Shown piece by piece: positions 35,623 to 43,654 of a DNA stretch of 64,000 nt. A program made the position numbers and the translations under genes. Within the stretch, counting starts at the first letter, position 1. Each line of letters begins with the position of its first letter. The notes beneath the pieces were generated by a model. That model was not told where the DNA came from. It saw nothing but the letters and a program-made list of their open reading frames with translations, and made no database searches. This stretch comes from an uncultured Psychroserpens sp. (GTDB lineage Bacteria > Bacteroidota > Bacteroidia > Flavobacteriales > Flavobacteriaceae), in NCBI GenBank assembly GCA_947489585.1, contig CANLEE010000003.1, positions 286,259 to 350,258 of the forward strand, read 5' to 3'.

Positions 35623-37215
35623 CTAAAACTTAAAACTAAGTCCTGTATATACACCTATGAAGAACGGCTGAAAATCACCAGAGGTATCATTAAATGTATT
35701 TATTTGATACTTGAACGTAGGCTCAAGATTAAATTGTAATTTTTCTGAAATGTTATAGTTAACACCAACCCCAAAATTGGCACTATAACTCATATTGTTA
35801 ATATTTGTAGCTTCTCCTACAAGTGTTCTATCTCCATTATCGAGAACAGAATAAATTTCATTATTACTTAAAAACAGTGTACTAAAACCACCAATAAGGT
35901 TTAAGCCAATTTTTTTATCGACTAAGTTATATTCAAGTTCAATAGGTACTTCAATAAAACCAAGTTGTTGGTCTATAGAACCTTGTTCTTTGGTGAACAA
36001 AATTTCTGGACCAGATGCAAAACTTACACTGTTAGCACTCACATAAGCACTGTTTAGGGTATCATTAAGCCTTACATTTTTCATTTGACGCGCACTTGAA
36101 TTTGGGCTCGCGCCATCAAAAGCGAGAATATTATTGGTAGAATAACCTAAATCAACTTTATTTATTCCTGCTCTAATTTTTAATTTTTTGTTTATAGCAT
36201 AACTACCTTTTACACCATAACTCACATTCACATCACCTTCTTTAGTGTTATTGACAAACTGATTGTCTAATGATGAACCTTTACCAAGTGTATTAAAGTA
36301 TACCGGAGCTATATTTGGAGCCACACTCCAACGTTTTAATGGTTTTTCAGGATCTTTAATTGAATCATTTTCTTCGGCGTCAGCAATAGCTTTTTCTATA
36401 GCGTTTTCTTCTTTGATAAGCTCATTAACTTTAGAGGTATCAATGGCTGATGCTATATTCTCTTTTTCTAATTTCTCAGAAGTAGTTGTTGCTGTTACTT
36501 GAGTTGATTTAGAGGTTTTAATGTCTTTAATCAATTTGTCAATTTCAGATTGATTTTTCTTAAGATTGTTGTTTGAATTGACTTCGTTCTTAGAGTTGAC
36601 ATTATCAGAGGTATTTGCAACAGTACTGCTTTGAGTTGAAGTGACATTAGTTTTGTCTTTGTCATGCTTGGTAGGGTTTGTACTTACTATAGCATCACGT
36701 TGTTGTGATTTATTTTTCACAACAGATGACTTCTTAAGTTTATCTTTGGAAGCGTTAGCAACAGTATTATTTTTATTCGCTGTTTCAGATGAGTTCAAAT
36801 GATCTTTTGAATCTATATTGTTTACATCTTCTAATGTGTCTTCTGTAGTATTGTTGTCTACGATTTCAGTAGTATTTAAGTCTTCTGAAGAGTTACTATC
36901 TGAAGGGTTAGTAGAAGTATTTACATCACTATTAGACGCTTCTTTCTCCTTGTTTGGTGTATCCGTTTCAACAACATTAGGATCTAACGAATTATCTCCA
37001 TTATCATTAAACATAGAATTTCCAACCGTAAACAATAGCACTAATAAAGCAGCAACACCAGCAACTTTCCACCAAATAGGAATAATTACTCTACGCTTAC
37101 GCTTATCTTTATGAAGCTCACGTTCTATATGTTCCCAGACAGCATCATTAGGAGCAACTTCAAAATCTTTGAGTTGTTCTTTAAAGAGTTTATCTATGTT
37201 CTTTTTTTCACTCAT
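35623..37215 (-). CDS. Membrane protein with anti-sigma-like N-terminus and outer-membrane beta-barrel C-terminus
   Basis: A 530-residue protein in three parts. A soluble N-terminus (1-47, FKEQLKDFEVAPNDAVWEHIE) precedes one membrane helix (48-66). A low-complexity linker rich in Asn, Ser, Thr, Asp and Lys (about 70-290) leads to a PorT-like beta-barrel domain (about 290-530), ending in LSFKF with the terminal Phe typical of outer-membrane proteins. Its start overlaps the sigma gene's stop as TAATG. Inference: the N-terminus holds the sigma factor and the barrel sits in the outer membrane, joining both membranes in one chain. The barrel could instead be anchored differently; topology is not proven. 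Confidence 0.82.
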   Translation of the reverse strand: MSEKKNIDKLFKEQLKDFEVAPNDAVWEHIERELHKDKRKRRVIIPIWWKVAGVAALLVLLFTVGNSMFNDNGDNSLDPNVVETDTPNKEKEASNSDVNTSTNPSDSNSSEDLNTTEIVDNNTTEDTLEDVNNIDSKDHLNSSETANKNNTVANASKDKLKKSSVVKNKSQQRDAIVSTNPTKHDKDKTNVTSTQSSTVANTSDNVNSKNEVNSNNNLKKNQSEIDKLIKDIKTSKSTQVTATTTSEKLEKENIASAIDTSKVNELIKEENAIEKAIADAEENDSIKDPEKPLKRWSVAPNIAPVYFNTLGKGSSLDNQFVNNTKEGDVNVSYGVKGSYAINKKLKIRAGINKVDLGYSTNNILAFDGASPNSSARQMKNVRLNDTLNSAYVSANSVSFASGPEILFTKEQGSIDQQLGFIEVPIELEYNLVDKKIGLNLIGGFSTLFLSNNEIYSVLDNGDRTLVGEATNINNMSYSANFGVGVNYNISEKLQFNLEPTFKYQINTFNDTSGDFQPFFIGVYTGLSFKF

Positions 37216-37757
37216 TATAAACTTTGCGAGTTGGGCCTCGCTTTGTGTTGTTCTACTTTTTCTTTTAAAATCAAACGCGCTCTTGCTAAATTTGATTTTG
37301 ATGTTCCTGTTGTAATATTTAACAGGTTTGCAATTTCCTTATGCGAATAATCGTCCAAGGCATATAAATTAAATACCAATCGATAACGATCTGGTAATTC
37401 TTGAATGATGCTCAGTAAAAAATCAATACTAATATCATCATCGTCAACATCTACAGTTACATCTTCAATTTGACCTTCATTAATAATGTCAAAAACACCA
37501 ACACTTCTATAACGCTGTAAAGCTGTGTTGATGGTAATACGTTTCATCCAGCCTTCTATAGAGCCTTGGTTTTTAAACTGATTGATCTTTTTAAAAATCG
37601 TAATATATGCGTCTTGCAAATTATCTTCGGCTTCGGCATAGTTACGTGAATACTTTAAGCAAATCGAAAACAGTTTACTCGCATATAGCTTATATAGTTG
37701 ACTTTGTGCTTGAGCATCATTTTTTTTACATCGCTCTATGAGTTGGTCTAAACTCAC
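37215..37757 (-). CDS. RNA polymerase ECF sigma factor
   Basis: A 180-residue sigma-70 family protein with region 2 (YAEAEDNLQDAYITIFKKINQF, EGWMKRITINTALQRYR) and region 4 (LDDYSHKEIANLLNITTGTSKSNLARARLILK). Its stop overlaps the start of the barrel/anti-sigma-like gene as TAATG. A lipoprotein gene ends 19 bp upstream. The three-gene unit is preceded by GCAACCT-N13-GCATCTA, which fits autoregulation by this factor or by a relative. Confidence 0.94.
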   Translation of the reverse strand: MSLDQLIERCKKNDAQAQSQLYKLYASKLFSICLKYSRNYAEAEDNLQDAYITIFKKINQFKNQGSIEGWMKRITINTALQRYRSVGVFDIINEGQIEDVTVDVDDDDISIDFLLSIIQELPDRYRLVFNLYALDDYSHKEIANLLNITTGTSKSNLARARLILKEKVEQHKARPNSQSL

Positions 37758-37776
37758 ATATTACAGTTTAATTAGT

Positions 37777-38184
37777 TTAATTCTCTACAGGTACTTCTAC
37801 AATGTGATAAGTATCAATACCATTCTCATCTTCTCCAAGCCAAAAACGGAACGTATATGGACCTTCACTATTGACTTCGAAATTAAAAGATACTTCTTCT
37901 AATACCGCTTCTTGACTACAATCTGAACTTGGGTTAACCGTTGTAATTATAGCGACTGTTCGTTGGTTTAAATCTGTTTCGTAGAAAAAATTATTGAACA
38001 CATGACAGCCAGTTGGTCTAAAATACTGTAACTTAATTTCATGAATAGTTCCAAACTGAAAGGCATCATCGATGTCAACACTTTCTATAGGCAATACTTC
38101 GAAATAGAAATTTGGAGCGCTATCTTCTACACTACAAGAAAATAACGAAAACATTAAAAAACTTAATAAAAAAATCTTCTTCAT
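37777..38184 (-). CDS. Putative lipoprotein at the head of an ECF operon
   Basis: A 135-residue lipoprotein with lipobox Cys17 (MFSLFSC), starting at ATG 38184 (an ATG two codons earlier, at 38190, is also possible). The mature domain is beta-rich with two Cys (GCHVF and DCSQE) that may form a disulfide. I do not recognise a family. It is the first gene of the ECF unit, about 30 bp after the predicted transcription start, and is a candidate signal sensor or regulon product. Confidence 0.78.
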   Translation of the reverse strand: MKKIFLLSFLMFSLFSCSVEDSAPNFYFEVLPIESVDIDDAFQFGTIHEIKLQYFRPTGCHVFNNFFYETDLNQRTVAIITTVNPSSDCSQEAVLEEVSFNFEVNSEGPYTFRFWLGEDENGIDTYHIVEVPVEN

Positions 38185-38224
38185 ACACATAATTTAACTC
38201 TGAAATATACGAGATTTCATTACA

Positions 38225-38254
38225 TAGATGCATAACTTATAAAAAGGTTGCGTC
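38225..38254 (-). promoter_or_regulatory. ECF-type promoter of the lipoprotein-sigma-barrel operon
   Basis: On the minus strand GACGCAACCT (38254-38245), 13 bp, then GCATCTA (38231-38225). The AAC core and TCTA are the general ECF -35/-10 form. The same elements with the same 13-bp spacer recur at 39381-39407. The lipoprotein start is about 35-40 bp downstream. Confidence 0.68.
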
Positions 38255-38261
38255 TAAAAAC

Positions 38262-38289
38262 AAAAAAAATCCCAAAAAGAGGGATTTTT
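38262..38289 (-). terminator. Terminator of recA
   Basis: A 9-bp stem (AAAAATCCC, 38265-38273; GGGATTTTT, 38281-38289) with a 7-base loop, and on the minus strand a run of T after it. It separates recA from the ECF operon's promoter, which begins 8 bp beyond. Confidence 0.8.
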
Positions 38290-38305
38290 TATTTGATGTG
38301 AATTT

Positions 38306-39310
38306 TTAGTTTTCAGATTTTATAATGGCTCGAACTTTTTCTTCAAGTTCATCCATTAATTCTGGATTGTCTTTTATAAGTGCTTTCACAGCATCTCGGC
38401 CTTGTCCTAGCTTGGTTTCACCATAGCTAAACCATGAGCCGCTTTTTTTGACAATTTCTTGTTCTACAGCAACATCTAAGATTTCACCAACCTTAGAAAT
38501 CCCTTCACCATACATGATGTCAAATTCACACATTTTAAAAGGAGGAGCTACTTTGTTTTTAACCACTTTAACTCTGGTTTTATTTCCTGCAACAGTACCA
38601 TCGGTTTCTTTAATTTGAGTAGATCTTCTAATATCTAATCGAACCGAAGCATAAAATTTTAGAGCATTACCACCTGTAGTAGTTTCTGGATTTCCGAACA
38701 TTACGCCAATTTTTTCACGTAATTGATTAATAAAAATAACGGTACAATTGGTTTTGCTAATAGACCCTGTTAATTTTCTAAGAGCTTGCGACATAAGACG
38801 TGCATGTAAGCCCATTTTTGAATCACCCATTTCACCTTCAATTTCGCTTTTTGGTGTTAATGCAGCAACAGAATCAATAACAACGATGTCAATAGCACCA
38901 GAGCGAATTAAATTATCGGCAATTTCTAAAGCTTGTTCTCCATTATCAGGTTGAGAAATAATTAAATTATCGATATCAACATTTAAATTTTCAGCATAAG
39001 TTCTATCAAATGCATGTTCGGCATCAATAAAAGCCGCAATACCTCCAGCTTTTTGAGCTTCAGCAATAGCATGTAAAGTTAATGTGGTTTTACCAGAAGA
39101 TTCTGGCCCGTAAATTTCTACAACTCTCCCTCTAGGATAACCACCAACTCCTAAAGCAATATCTAGTCCTAAAGACCCGGAAGAAATAGCATCTACATCA
39201 ACTATAGCCTGATCACTCATTTTCATAACGGTTCCTTTTCCGTAGGCTTTATCTAACTTATCTAAGGTTAATTTTAGCGCTTTTAATTTTGCGTCTTTTT
39301 CACTACTCAT
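38306..39310 (-). CDS. recA: Recombinase A
   Basis: A 334-residue RecA, the strand-exchange ATPase of homologous recombination and the SOS response. Walker A GPESSGKT is at residues 68-75; the loop [35 protein letters not shown] contains the L2 DNA-binding segment. Full length, with the short C-terminus usual in Bacteroidota. No LexA box was found upstream by eye. It faces away from the structured gene-free stretch at 39311-39743. Confidence 0.98.
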   Translation of the reverse strand: MSSEKDAKLKALKLTLDKLDKAYGKGTVMKMSDQAIVDVDAISSGSLGLDIALGVGGYPRGRVVEIYGPESSGKTTLTLHAIAEAQKAGGIAAFIDAEHAFDRTYAENLNVDIDNLIISQPDNGEQALEIADNLIRSGAIDIVVIDSVAALTPKSEIEGEMGDSKMGLHARLMSQALRKLTGSISKTNCTVIFINQLREKIGVMFGNPETTTGGNALKFYASVRLDIRRSTQIKETDGTVAGNKTRVKVVKNKVAPPFKMCEFDIMYGEGISKVGEILDVAVEQEIVKKSGSWFSYGETKLGQGRDAVKALIKDNPELMDELEEKVRAIIKSEN

Positions 39311-39380
39311 TTATCTATATTTTTAATTTTGAAACGTTAGCTAAAATACAACAACTTTTAATTTTTTTCATGTTAATGAC

Positions 39381-39407
39381 GCAACCTTTTTAAACTTTTT
39401 GCATCTA
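39381..39407 (+). promoter_or_regulatory. Second ECF-type promoter, orphan
   Basis: GCAACCT (39381-39387), 13 bp, GCATCTA (39401-39407), preceded by GAC exactly as in the copy at 38254-38225. No convincing coding frame follows; the best in-frame candidate is an 18-codon GTG frame (MKKKPDMAYPTNLILDKG). A structured region and a strong terminator follow instead. Confidence 0.65.
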
Positions 39408-39413
39408 CCAATT

Positions 39414-39668
39414 GAGATTGGGAAATCTTGCTGTGAAAAAGAAGCCAGATATGGCATATCCAACAAATTTAATTCTTGATAAAGGATGAGATTTTTTAGA
39501 AAAATTATTTTTAACAAAACATCAGGCATTTCAGTTTCTGTACAGACTAACAGTAACTGCAAGGCCGATGGTGGATAACTCGTTACATATTTTTAAGACA
39601 AATTAAAAATATTAATAACGAGTTAGTCCTCAAAAAAGCCCTTTAGACAGTCTAAAGGGCTTTTTTAT
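39414..39668 (+). ncRNA. Candidate ECF-controlled small RNA
   Basis: The predicted transcript begins about 7 bases after the ECF-type -10 and ends at the terminator, about 250 nt. It contains a 9-bp hairpin with one mismatch (39532-39559), a long two-part hairpin (39576-39625: 10-bp TAACTCGTTA arm, then a 10-bp inner arm) and the terminator stem. No known RNA family is recognised. Conservation or expression data would be needed to confirm it; a tiny coding frame is the main alternative. Confidence 0.5.
39632..39668 (+). terminator. Strong intrinsic terminator of the candidate small RNA
   Basis: AAAAAAGCCCTTTAGA pairs perfectly with TCTAAAGGGCTTTTTT across a 3-base loop: a 16-bp stem with T-run. 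There is no coding gene on the plus strand upstream for 430 bp (recA runs the other way). Confidence 0.9.
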
Positions 39669-39676
39669 TGAAGTCA

Positions 39677-39706
39677 TTTGATATTCTTCTAAAAAGAATA
39701 CCTTTG
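39677..39706 (+). promoter_or_regulatory. Promoter of the trhO-radical SAM operon
   Basis: TTTG (39677-39680) and TACCTTTG (39699-39706) are 18 bp apart, an almost exact flavobacterial -33/-7 promoter. The trhO ATG is 38 bp past the -7 element. Confidence 0.7.
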
Positions 39707-39743
39707 CATTATAATAATTCTTTAACCTTAAAATTAGTATAGC

Positions 39744-40814
39744 ATGCAACTGTACAATAACTTAAGTGCTAAGGAAAGAGCAGCGCTTATTGAAAAAGCG
39801 GGAAAAGAACGCTTAACAATCTCTTTCTACAAGTACGCCAAAATTGGCAATACCGAAATTTTTAGAAACCATATGTTTTTAGCTTGGGATGAGCAAGATG
39901 TCCTGGGTAGAATCTATGTGGCTAGAGAAGGTATTAATGCTCAACTTTCTGTTCCTGCAGAGAATTTCGAAACCTTTAAAAACCATTTAGACACCATTTC
40001 ATTTTTAGAAAACGTAAGATTGAATATTGCTATAGAGCATGATAATTTTGCCTTTTTAAAACTGAAAGTTAAAGTCCGTCACAAGATTGTTGCTGACGGT
40101 TTAAACGATGATACTTTTGATGTGACTGATAAAGGAGTTCATGTAGGTGCAGAAAAATTTAATGAACTTATTGAAGATCCAAACACCGTTTTGGTTGATA
40201 TGCGTAATCATTATGAAAGTGAAATAGGTCATTTTAAAAACGCCATTACACCAGATGTAGATACATTTAGAGAATCTTTAGATTTGATTGAAGAAGATTT
40301 AAAAGAACATAAAGAAGATAAAAATTTAGTGATGTATTGTACTGGAGGAATTCGCTGTGAGAAAGCGAGTGCCTATTATAAACACAAAGGCTTTAAAAAT
40401 GTATTTCAATTAGAAGGTGGAATTATTAATTACGTAAGACAAGTAGAAACTCAAGATTTAGATAATAAGTTTCTTGGTAAGAATTTTGTTTTTGATCAAA
40501 GACGATCAGAGCGTATTTCTGATGACGTGATTGCCAATTGCCATCAATGTGGAAAGCCAGCAGACTTACATACCAATTGCGCTAATGAGGCCTGTCACTT
40601 ATTGTTTATTCAATGTGATGAGTGCAAAGAGAAAATGGAAAACTGTTGTTCTTCTTCATGTATGGACATTAATAGGTTACCATTTGAAGAGCAAAAGGCA
40701 TTACGTAAAGGTCAAGGCAATAGTAACGATATCTTTAAAAAAGGAAGAGCAGATCATTTACCTTATAAAAAAGACCTAAGAAATATTTTTGATACCTTTA
40801 AGAAAACCGTTTAA
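39744..40814 (+). CDS. trhO: tRNA uridine hydroxylase / rhodanese family TrhO
   Basis: A 356-residue protein of the YceA/TrhO type that makes 5-hydroxyuridine at position 34 of tRNAs using oxygen. The N-terminal ferredoxin-like domain is followed by a rhodanese domain with the active Cys in MYCTGGIRCEKASAYYKHKGF (about residue 199). The C-terminal Cys-rich part (CHQCGKPADLH, CDECKEKMENCCSSSC) is normal in the family. Its stop overlaps the radical SAM start as TAATG, so the two are co-translated. Confidence 0.92.
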   Translation: MQLYNNLSAKERAALIEKAGKERLTISFYKYAKIGNTEIFRNHMFLAWDEQDVLGRIYVAREGINAQLSVPAENFETFKNHLDTISFLENVRLNIAIEHDNFAFLKLKVKVRHKIVADGLNDDTFDVTDKGVHVGAEKFNELIEDPNTVLVDMRNHYESEIGHFKNAITPDVDTFRESLDLIEEDLKEHKEDKNLVMYCTGGIRCEKASAYYKHKGFKNVFQLEGGIINYVRQVETQDLDNKFLGKNFVFDQRRSERISDDVIANCHQCGKPADLHTNCANEACHLLFIQCDECKEKMENCCSSSCMDINRLPFEEQKALRKGQGNSNDIFKKGRADHLPYKKDLRNIFDTFKKTV

Positions 40815-41818
40815 TGAATATTTATAAACTTTTACAGCTTAATAGAAAAATAAAAAGCCATAGAATTAAATTTCTTGCGCTATATGTGCTTCATAAATTC
40901 AATAAACGCTATTTAGCGGTTAATCTTGATCCAGTTATGGCATGTAATTTACGCTGTAAAATGTGTTATTTCACTGATGCAGATTTTGTAAAAACACTAA
41001 AGGGACAATTTAAAGATGAAGATTTAGATGAGGTGGCTAAAGCTATTTTCAAAAGAGCATTAAAGTTACAAATAGGCTGTGGTACTGAACCAACGTTATA
41101 TAAAAACTTAGTTAGAATTGTGGAGTTAGGTAAACAATATAATGTGCCTTACATTTCAATAACGACAAATGCCAATTTACTTACTGAAGAAAAAATAGAA
41201 GCCTTATTAAAAGCAGGCCTTAATGAATTTACCATCTCACTTCATGGCGTTACTAAAGCGAGTTATGAGAGTTTTATGAAGAAAGCGAGTTATGAAAAAT
41301 TTCAAAATGCATTTAAGGCGTTTGCTAAATTAAAGGCAAAATATGATTTTAAAGTTAGAATCAATTATACATTTAACAAGGACAACTTTTATGAGTTGAA
41401 AGACTTTTTTAAACATTTCAATGCTAAAGGCTTCGATATTCTTCAGATAAGACCAATTCAAAAAATTGGAAACACAGAATATAATGATTTTGATATATCG
41501 TCATTAAAAGAGGATTATCCAAAGATGATTTCAGAAATAAGAGCTAATTGTGTTCAAAATCACATCATTTTAATGGCCCCTGAAACCTTATCAACTCTTG
41601 AAGGAGAAAATCAATCTAGTTTAATTTTTGATTACACATTTTGTTATATTTCTCCCAATAAATTTTGGAAAGAAGGGTTTAATTGGAGAGAAGAATCTTT
41701 TAATGATTTTTCCAAAAAAATAAACTGGAGCCAATTACTCTTTTCTAATGCATTTAAGTCTAAATCAGAATTAAGAACACTATCCAATAGATTAAATTAT
41801 GAGATTGAGTTTAATTAA
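40814..41818 (+). CDS. Radical SAM protein
   Basis: A 334-residue radical SAM enzyme with the 4Fe-4S/SAM site C44-NLR-C48-KM-C51. The usual GGEP SAM motif is replaced by GCGTEPTL. A second SPASM-type Cys cluster is not evident. The substrate is unknown. Translation coupling with trhO suggests a link to tRNA modification, but a surface-polymer role cannot be excluded. The remaining 160 bp to ricT contains no gene. Confidence 0.85.
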   Translation: MNIYKLLQLNRKIKSHRIKFLALYVLHKFNKRYLAVNLDPVMACNLRCKMCYFTDADFVKTLKGQFKDEDLDEVAKAIFKRALKLQIGCGTEPTLYKNLVRIVELGKQYNVPYISITTNANLLTEEKIEALLKAGLNEFTISLHGVTKASYESFMKKASYEKFQNAFKAFAKLKAKYDFKVRINYTFNKDNFYELKDFFKHFNAKGFDILQIRPIQKIGNTEYNDFDISSLKEDYPKMISEIRANCVQNHIILMAPETLSTLEGENQSSLIFDYTFCYISPNKFWKEGFNWREESFNDFSKKINWSQLLFSNAFKSKSELRTLSNRLNYEIEFN

Positions 41819-41908
41819 AAATCTTTTTTTTATTGATTTAACAAGTCAATGAAAATGCCAATTTAAAACGACGATTAAACGCTCTAAATTATACTCAATA
41901 AATAATCT

Positions 41909-41916
41909 TATCTTTA
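41909..41916 (+). promoter_or_regulatory. Promoter -7 element of ricT
   Basis: TATCTTTA, one base off TAnnTTTG, 68 bp before the ricT ATG. No good -33 element. Confidence 0.35.
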
Positions 41917-41983
41917 CATTTCAAAATTAATATTAATCGTCATTCAGAAACGATTTTGTTTGCTGAATTATATATAACATTTC

Positions 41984-43162
41984 ATGAGTTGTAACAGTTG
42001 CTCAACTGGAAAAGATGGACAACCAAAAGGATGTAAAAACAATGGGACTTGCGGTACAGATAGCTGTAATAAACTTACTGTTTTTGATTGGTTGGCTAAC
42101 ATGTCTTTGCCACAAGGACAAGAACCGTTTAAAGGTATAGAAGTGCGTTTTAAAAACGGACGAAAACAATACTACAAAAACACCGAAAACCTTACATTAA
42201 GTATTGGAGATATCGTTGCTACACAAGCCAAGTCTGGTCATGATATTGGTATGGTGACCCTTACTGGAGAATTAGTAAGAGTACAAATGAAGCGTAAGAA
42301 AATCAATATTGATGACGAAGAAAACGTTTTAAAAATTTACCGCAAAGCAAGTCAAAAAGATATTGATATTTGGTCTGGAGCAAGAGATAAAGAAGAACCA
42401 ATGAAAGTCAAAGCAAGACAATTTGCTATTGACTTGAAACTTAAAATGAAAATCTCTGATATTGAATACCAAGGAGATGCCAGTAAAGCTACATTTTATT
42501 ATACTGCTGAAGAACGTGTCGATTTTAGAGAACTAATTAAAGTATTTGCCAGAGAATTTAGAACACGAATCGAAATGAAGCAAGTTGGTTTTCGTCAGGA
42601 AGCTGCTCGTCTTGGCGGTATTGGTTCTTGTGGAAGAGAACTTTGTTGTTCTACATGGTTAACCGATTTTAGATCGGTAAGCACATCTGCTGCTCGTTAC
42701 CAACAATTATCATTAAACCCATTGAAATTAGCTGGCCAATGCGGAAAACTAAAATGCTGTCTTAATTATGAATTAGATGCCTATTTAGATGCCTTAAAAG
42801 CATTTCCAAAAACCGAAACTAGGCTTTATACTGAAAAAGGTAAAGCTGTTTGCCAAAAAACAGATATTTTTAGAGGGCACATGTGGTACGCTTACGAAGG
42901 TGAATGGATGAATTGGCACAAATTAACGACTAGTCAAGCCAATGAAATTATTGAAAAAAACAAGCGAAAAGAAAAAGTAGCAAGCTTAGAAGAATACGCT
43001 TCCGAACTTATTGAAGATACTAAAACAGAGTTTGAAAACGTTGTTGGTCAAGATAGTTTAACACGCTTCGATAGTCCAAAACGCAAAAAGAAACGTAGAA
43101 ATAATAGAGGCAAGCAAAGACAACGCAGCAATAAACCAAAAAACAATAATGCAAAAAAGTAA
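41984..43162 (+). CDS. ricT: RicT/PSP1-family iron-sulfur regulatory protein
   Basis: A 392-residue protein of the PSP1 C-terminal domain family; in Bacillus, RicT binds 4Fe-4S clusters with RicA and RicF and affects RNA maturation. The core has two conserved Cys groups, SCGRELCC (about residue 215) and QCGKLKCC. This protein adds a Cys-rich N-terminus (Cys3, 6, 17, 23, 28) and a basic C-terminal tail (KRKKKRRNNRGKQRQ). RicA and RicF are not in the window. gldH overlaps its end by 14 bp. Confidence 0.88.
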   Translation: MSCNSCSTGKDGQPKGCKNNGTCGTDSCNKLTVFDWLANMSLPQGQEPFKGIEVRFKNGRKQYYKNTENLTLSIGDIVATQAKSGHDIGMVTLTGELVRVQMKRKKINIDDEENVLKIYRKASQKDIDIWSGARDKEEPMKVKARQFAIDLKLKMKISDIEYQGDASKATFYYTAEERVDFRELIKVFAREFRTRIEMKQVGFRQEAARLGGIGSCGRELCCSTWLTDFRSVSTSAARYQQLSLNPLKLAGQCGKLKCCLNYELDAYLDALKAFPKTETRLYTEKGKAVCQKTDIFRGHMWYAYEGEWMNWHKLTTSQANEIIEKNKRKEKVASLEEYASELIEDTKTEFENVVGQDSLTRFDSPKRKKKRRNNRGKQRQRSNKPKNNNAKK

Positions 43163-43652
43163 GTATTGGTTCATTTGTTTACTGTTTATAGTAATGGCAG
43201 TCTCTTGTGATGCTAATCGTGTATTTGATGAATATAAATCGGTACCAGACGAATGGAATAAAGACAATAAAATTGAGTTTAAGCTAACACCACCAGATTC
43301 AACAAATGCTTATAATTTGTTCATTAATTTACGAAATACTGAAGCTTATAAATACAGCAATTTGTTTTTAATAGTAGAACTTAATTACCCCAACGGGAAA
43401 ACAATAAAAGATACTTTAGAATACAAAATGGCAAATCCTGATGGCACTTTTTTAGGTACAGGGTTTACAGATGTAAAAGAAAATAAATTATGGTATAAAG
43501 GATATGAAACCCCTTTTGTTTTTGAAGAATCAGGAGAGTATACCATTAACATACAACATGCCATGAGACAAAACGGAAGTGTCAAGGGTATTGATAATTT
43601 AGAAGGCATCACTGATGTTGGTTTTAGAATAGAGCATTCGCAAACACATTGA
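43149..43652 (+). CDS. gldH: Gliding motility lipoprotein GldH
   Basis: A 167-residue lipoprotein with Cys20 (MAVSC). It matches GldH of Flavobacterium johnsoniae in size, Asp/Asn-rich strands and the FDEYKSVPDEWNKD opening. GldH is needed for gliding and acts with the T9SS in the envelope. It overlaps ricT by 14 bp and the PBP1A gene begins 3 bp after its stop, giving the ricT-gldH-PBP order common in Flavobacteria. Confidence 0.9.
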   Translation: MQKSKYWFICLLFIVMAVSCDANRVFDEYKSVPDEWNKDNKIEFKLTPPDSTNAYNLFINLRNTEAYKYSNLFLIVELNYPNGKTIKDTLEYKMANPDGTFLGTGFTDVKENKLWYKGYETPFVFEESGEYTINIQHAMRQNGSVKGIDNLEGITDVGFRIEHSQTH

Positions 43653-43654
43653 TT

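Larger units (their letters stand above)
39311..39743. other. Gene-free, structured intergenic region
   Basis: This 433-bp stretch between divergent recA and trhO holds the recA leader, the orphan ECF-type promoter, the candidate small RNA with its terminator and the trhO promoter. The only longer frame, 64 codons on the minus strand at 39368-39562, has no family features and runs against the promoter, so I do not call it a gene. Confidence 0.7.

Noticed and set aside
39368..39562. 64-codon minus-strand frame between recA and trhO
   Set aside because: No family features; it lies across the orphan ECF-type promoter and the hairpin region, which explain the sequence better.
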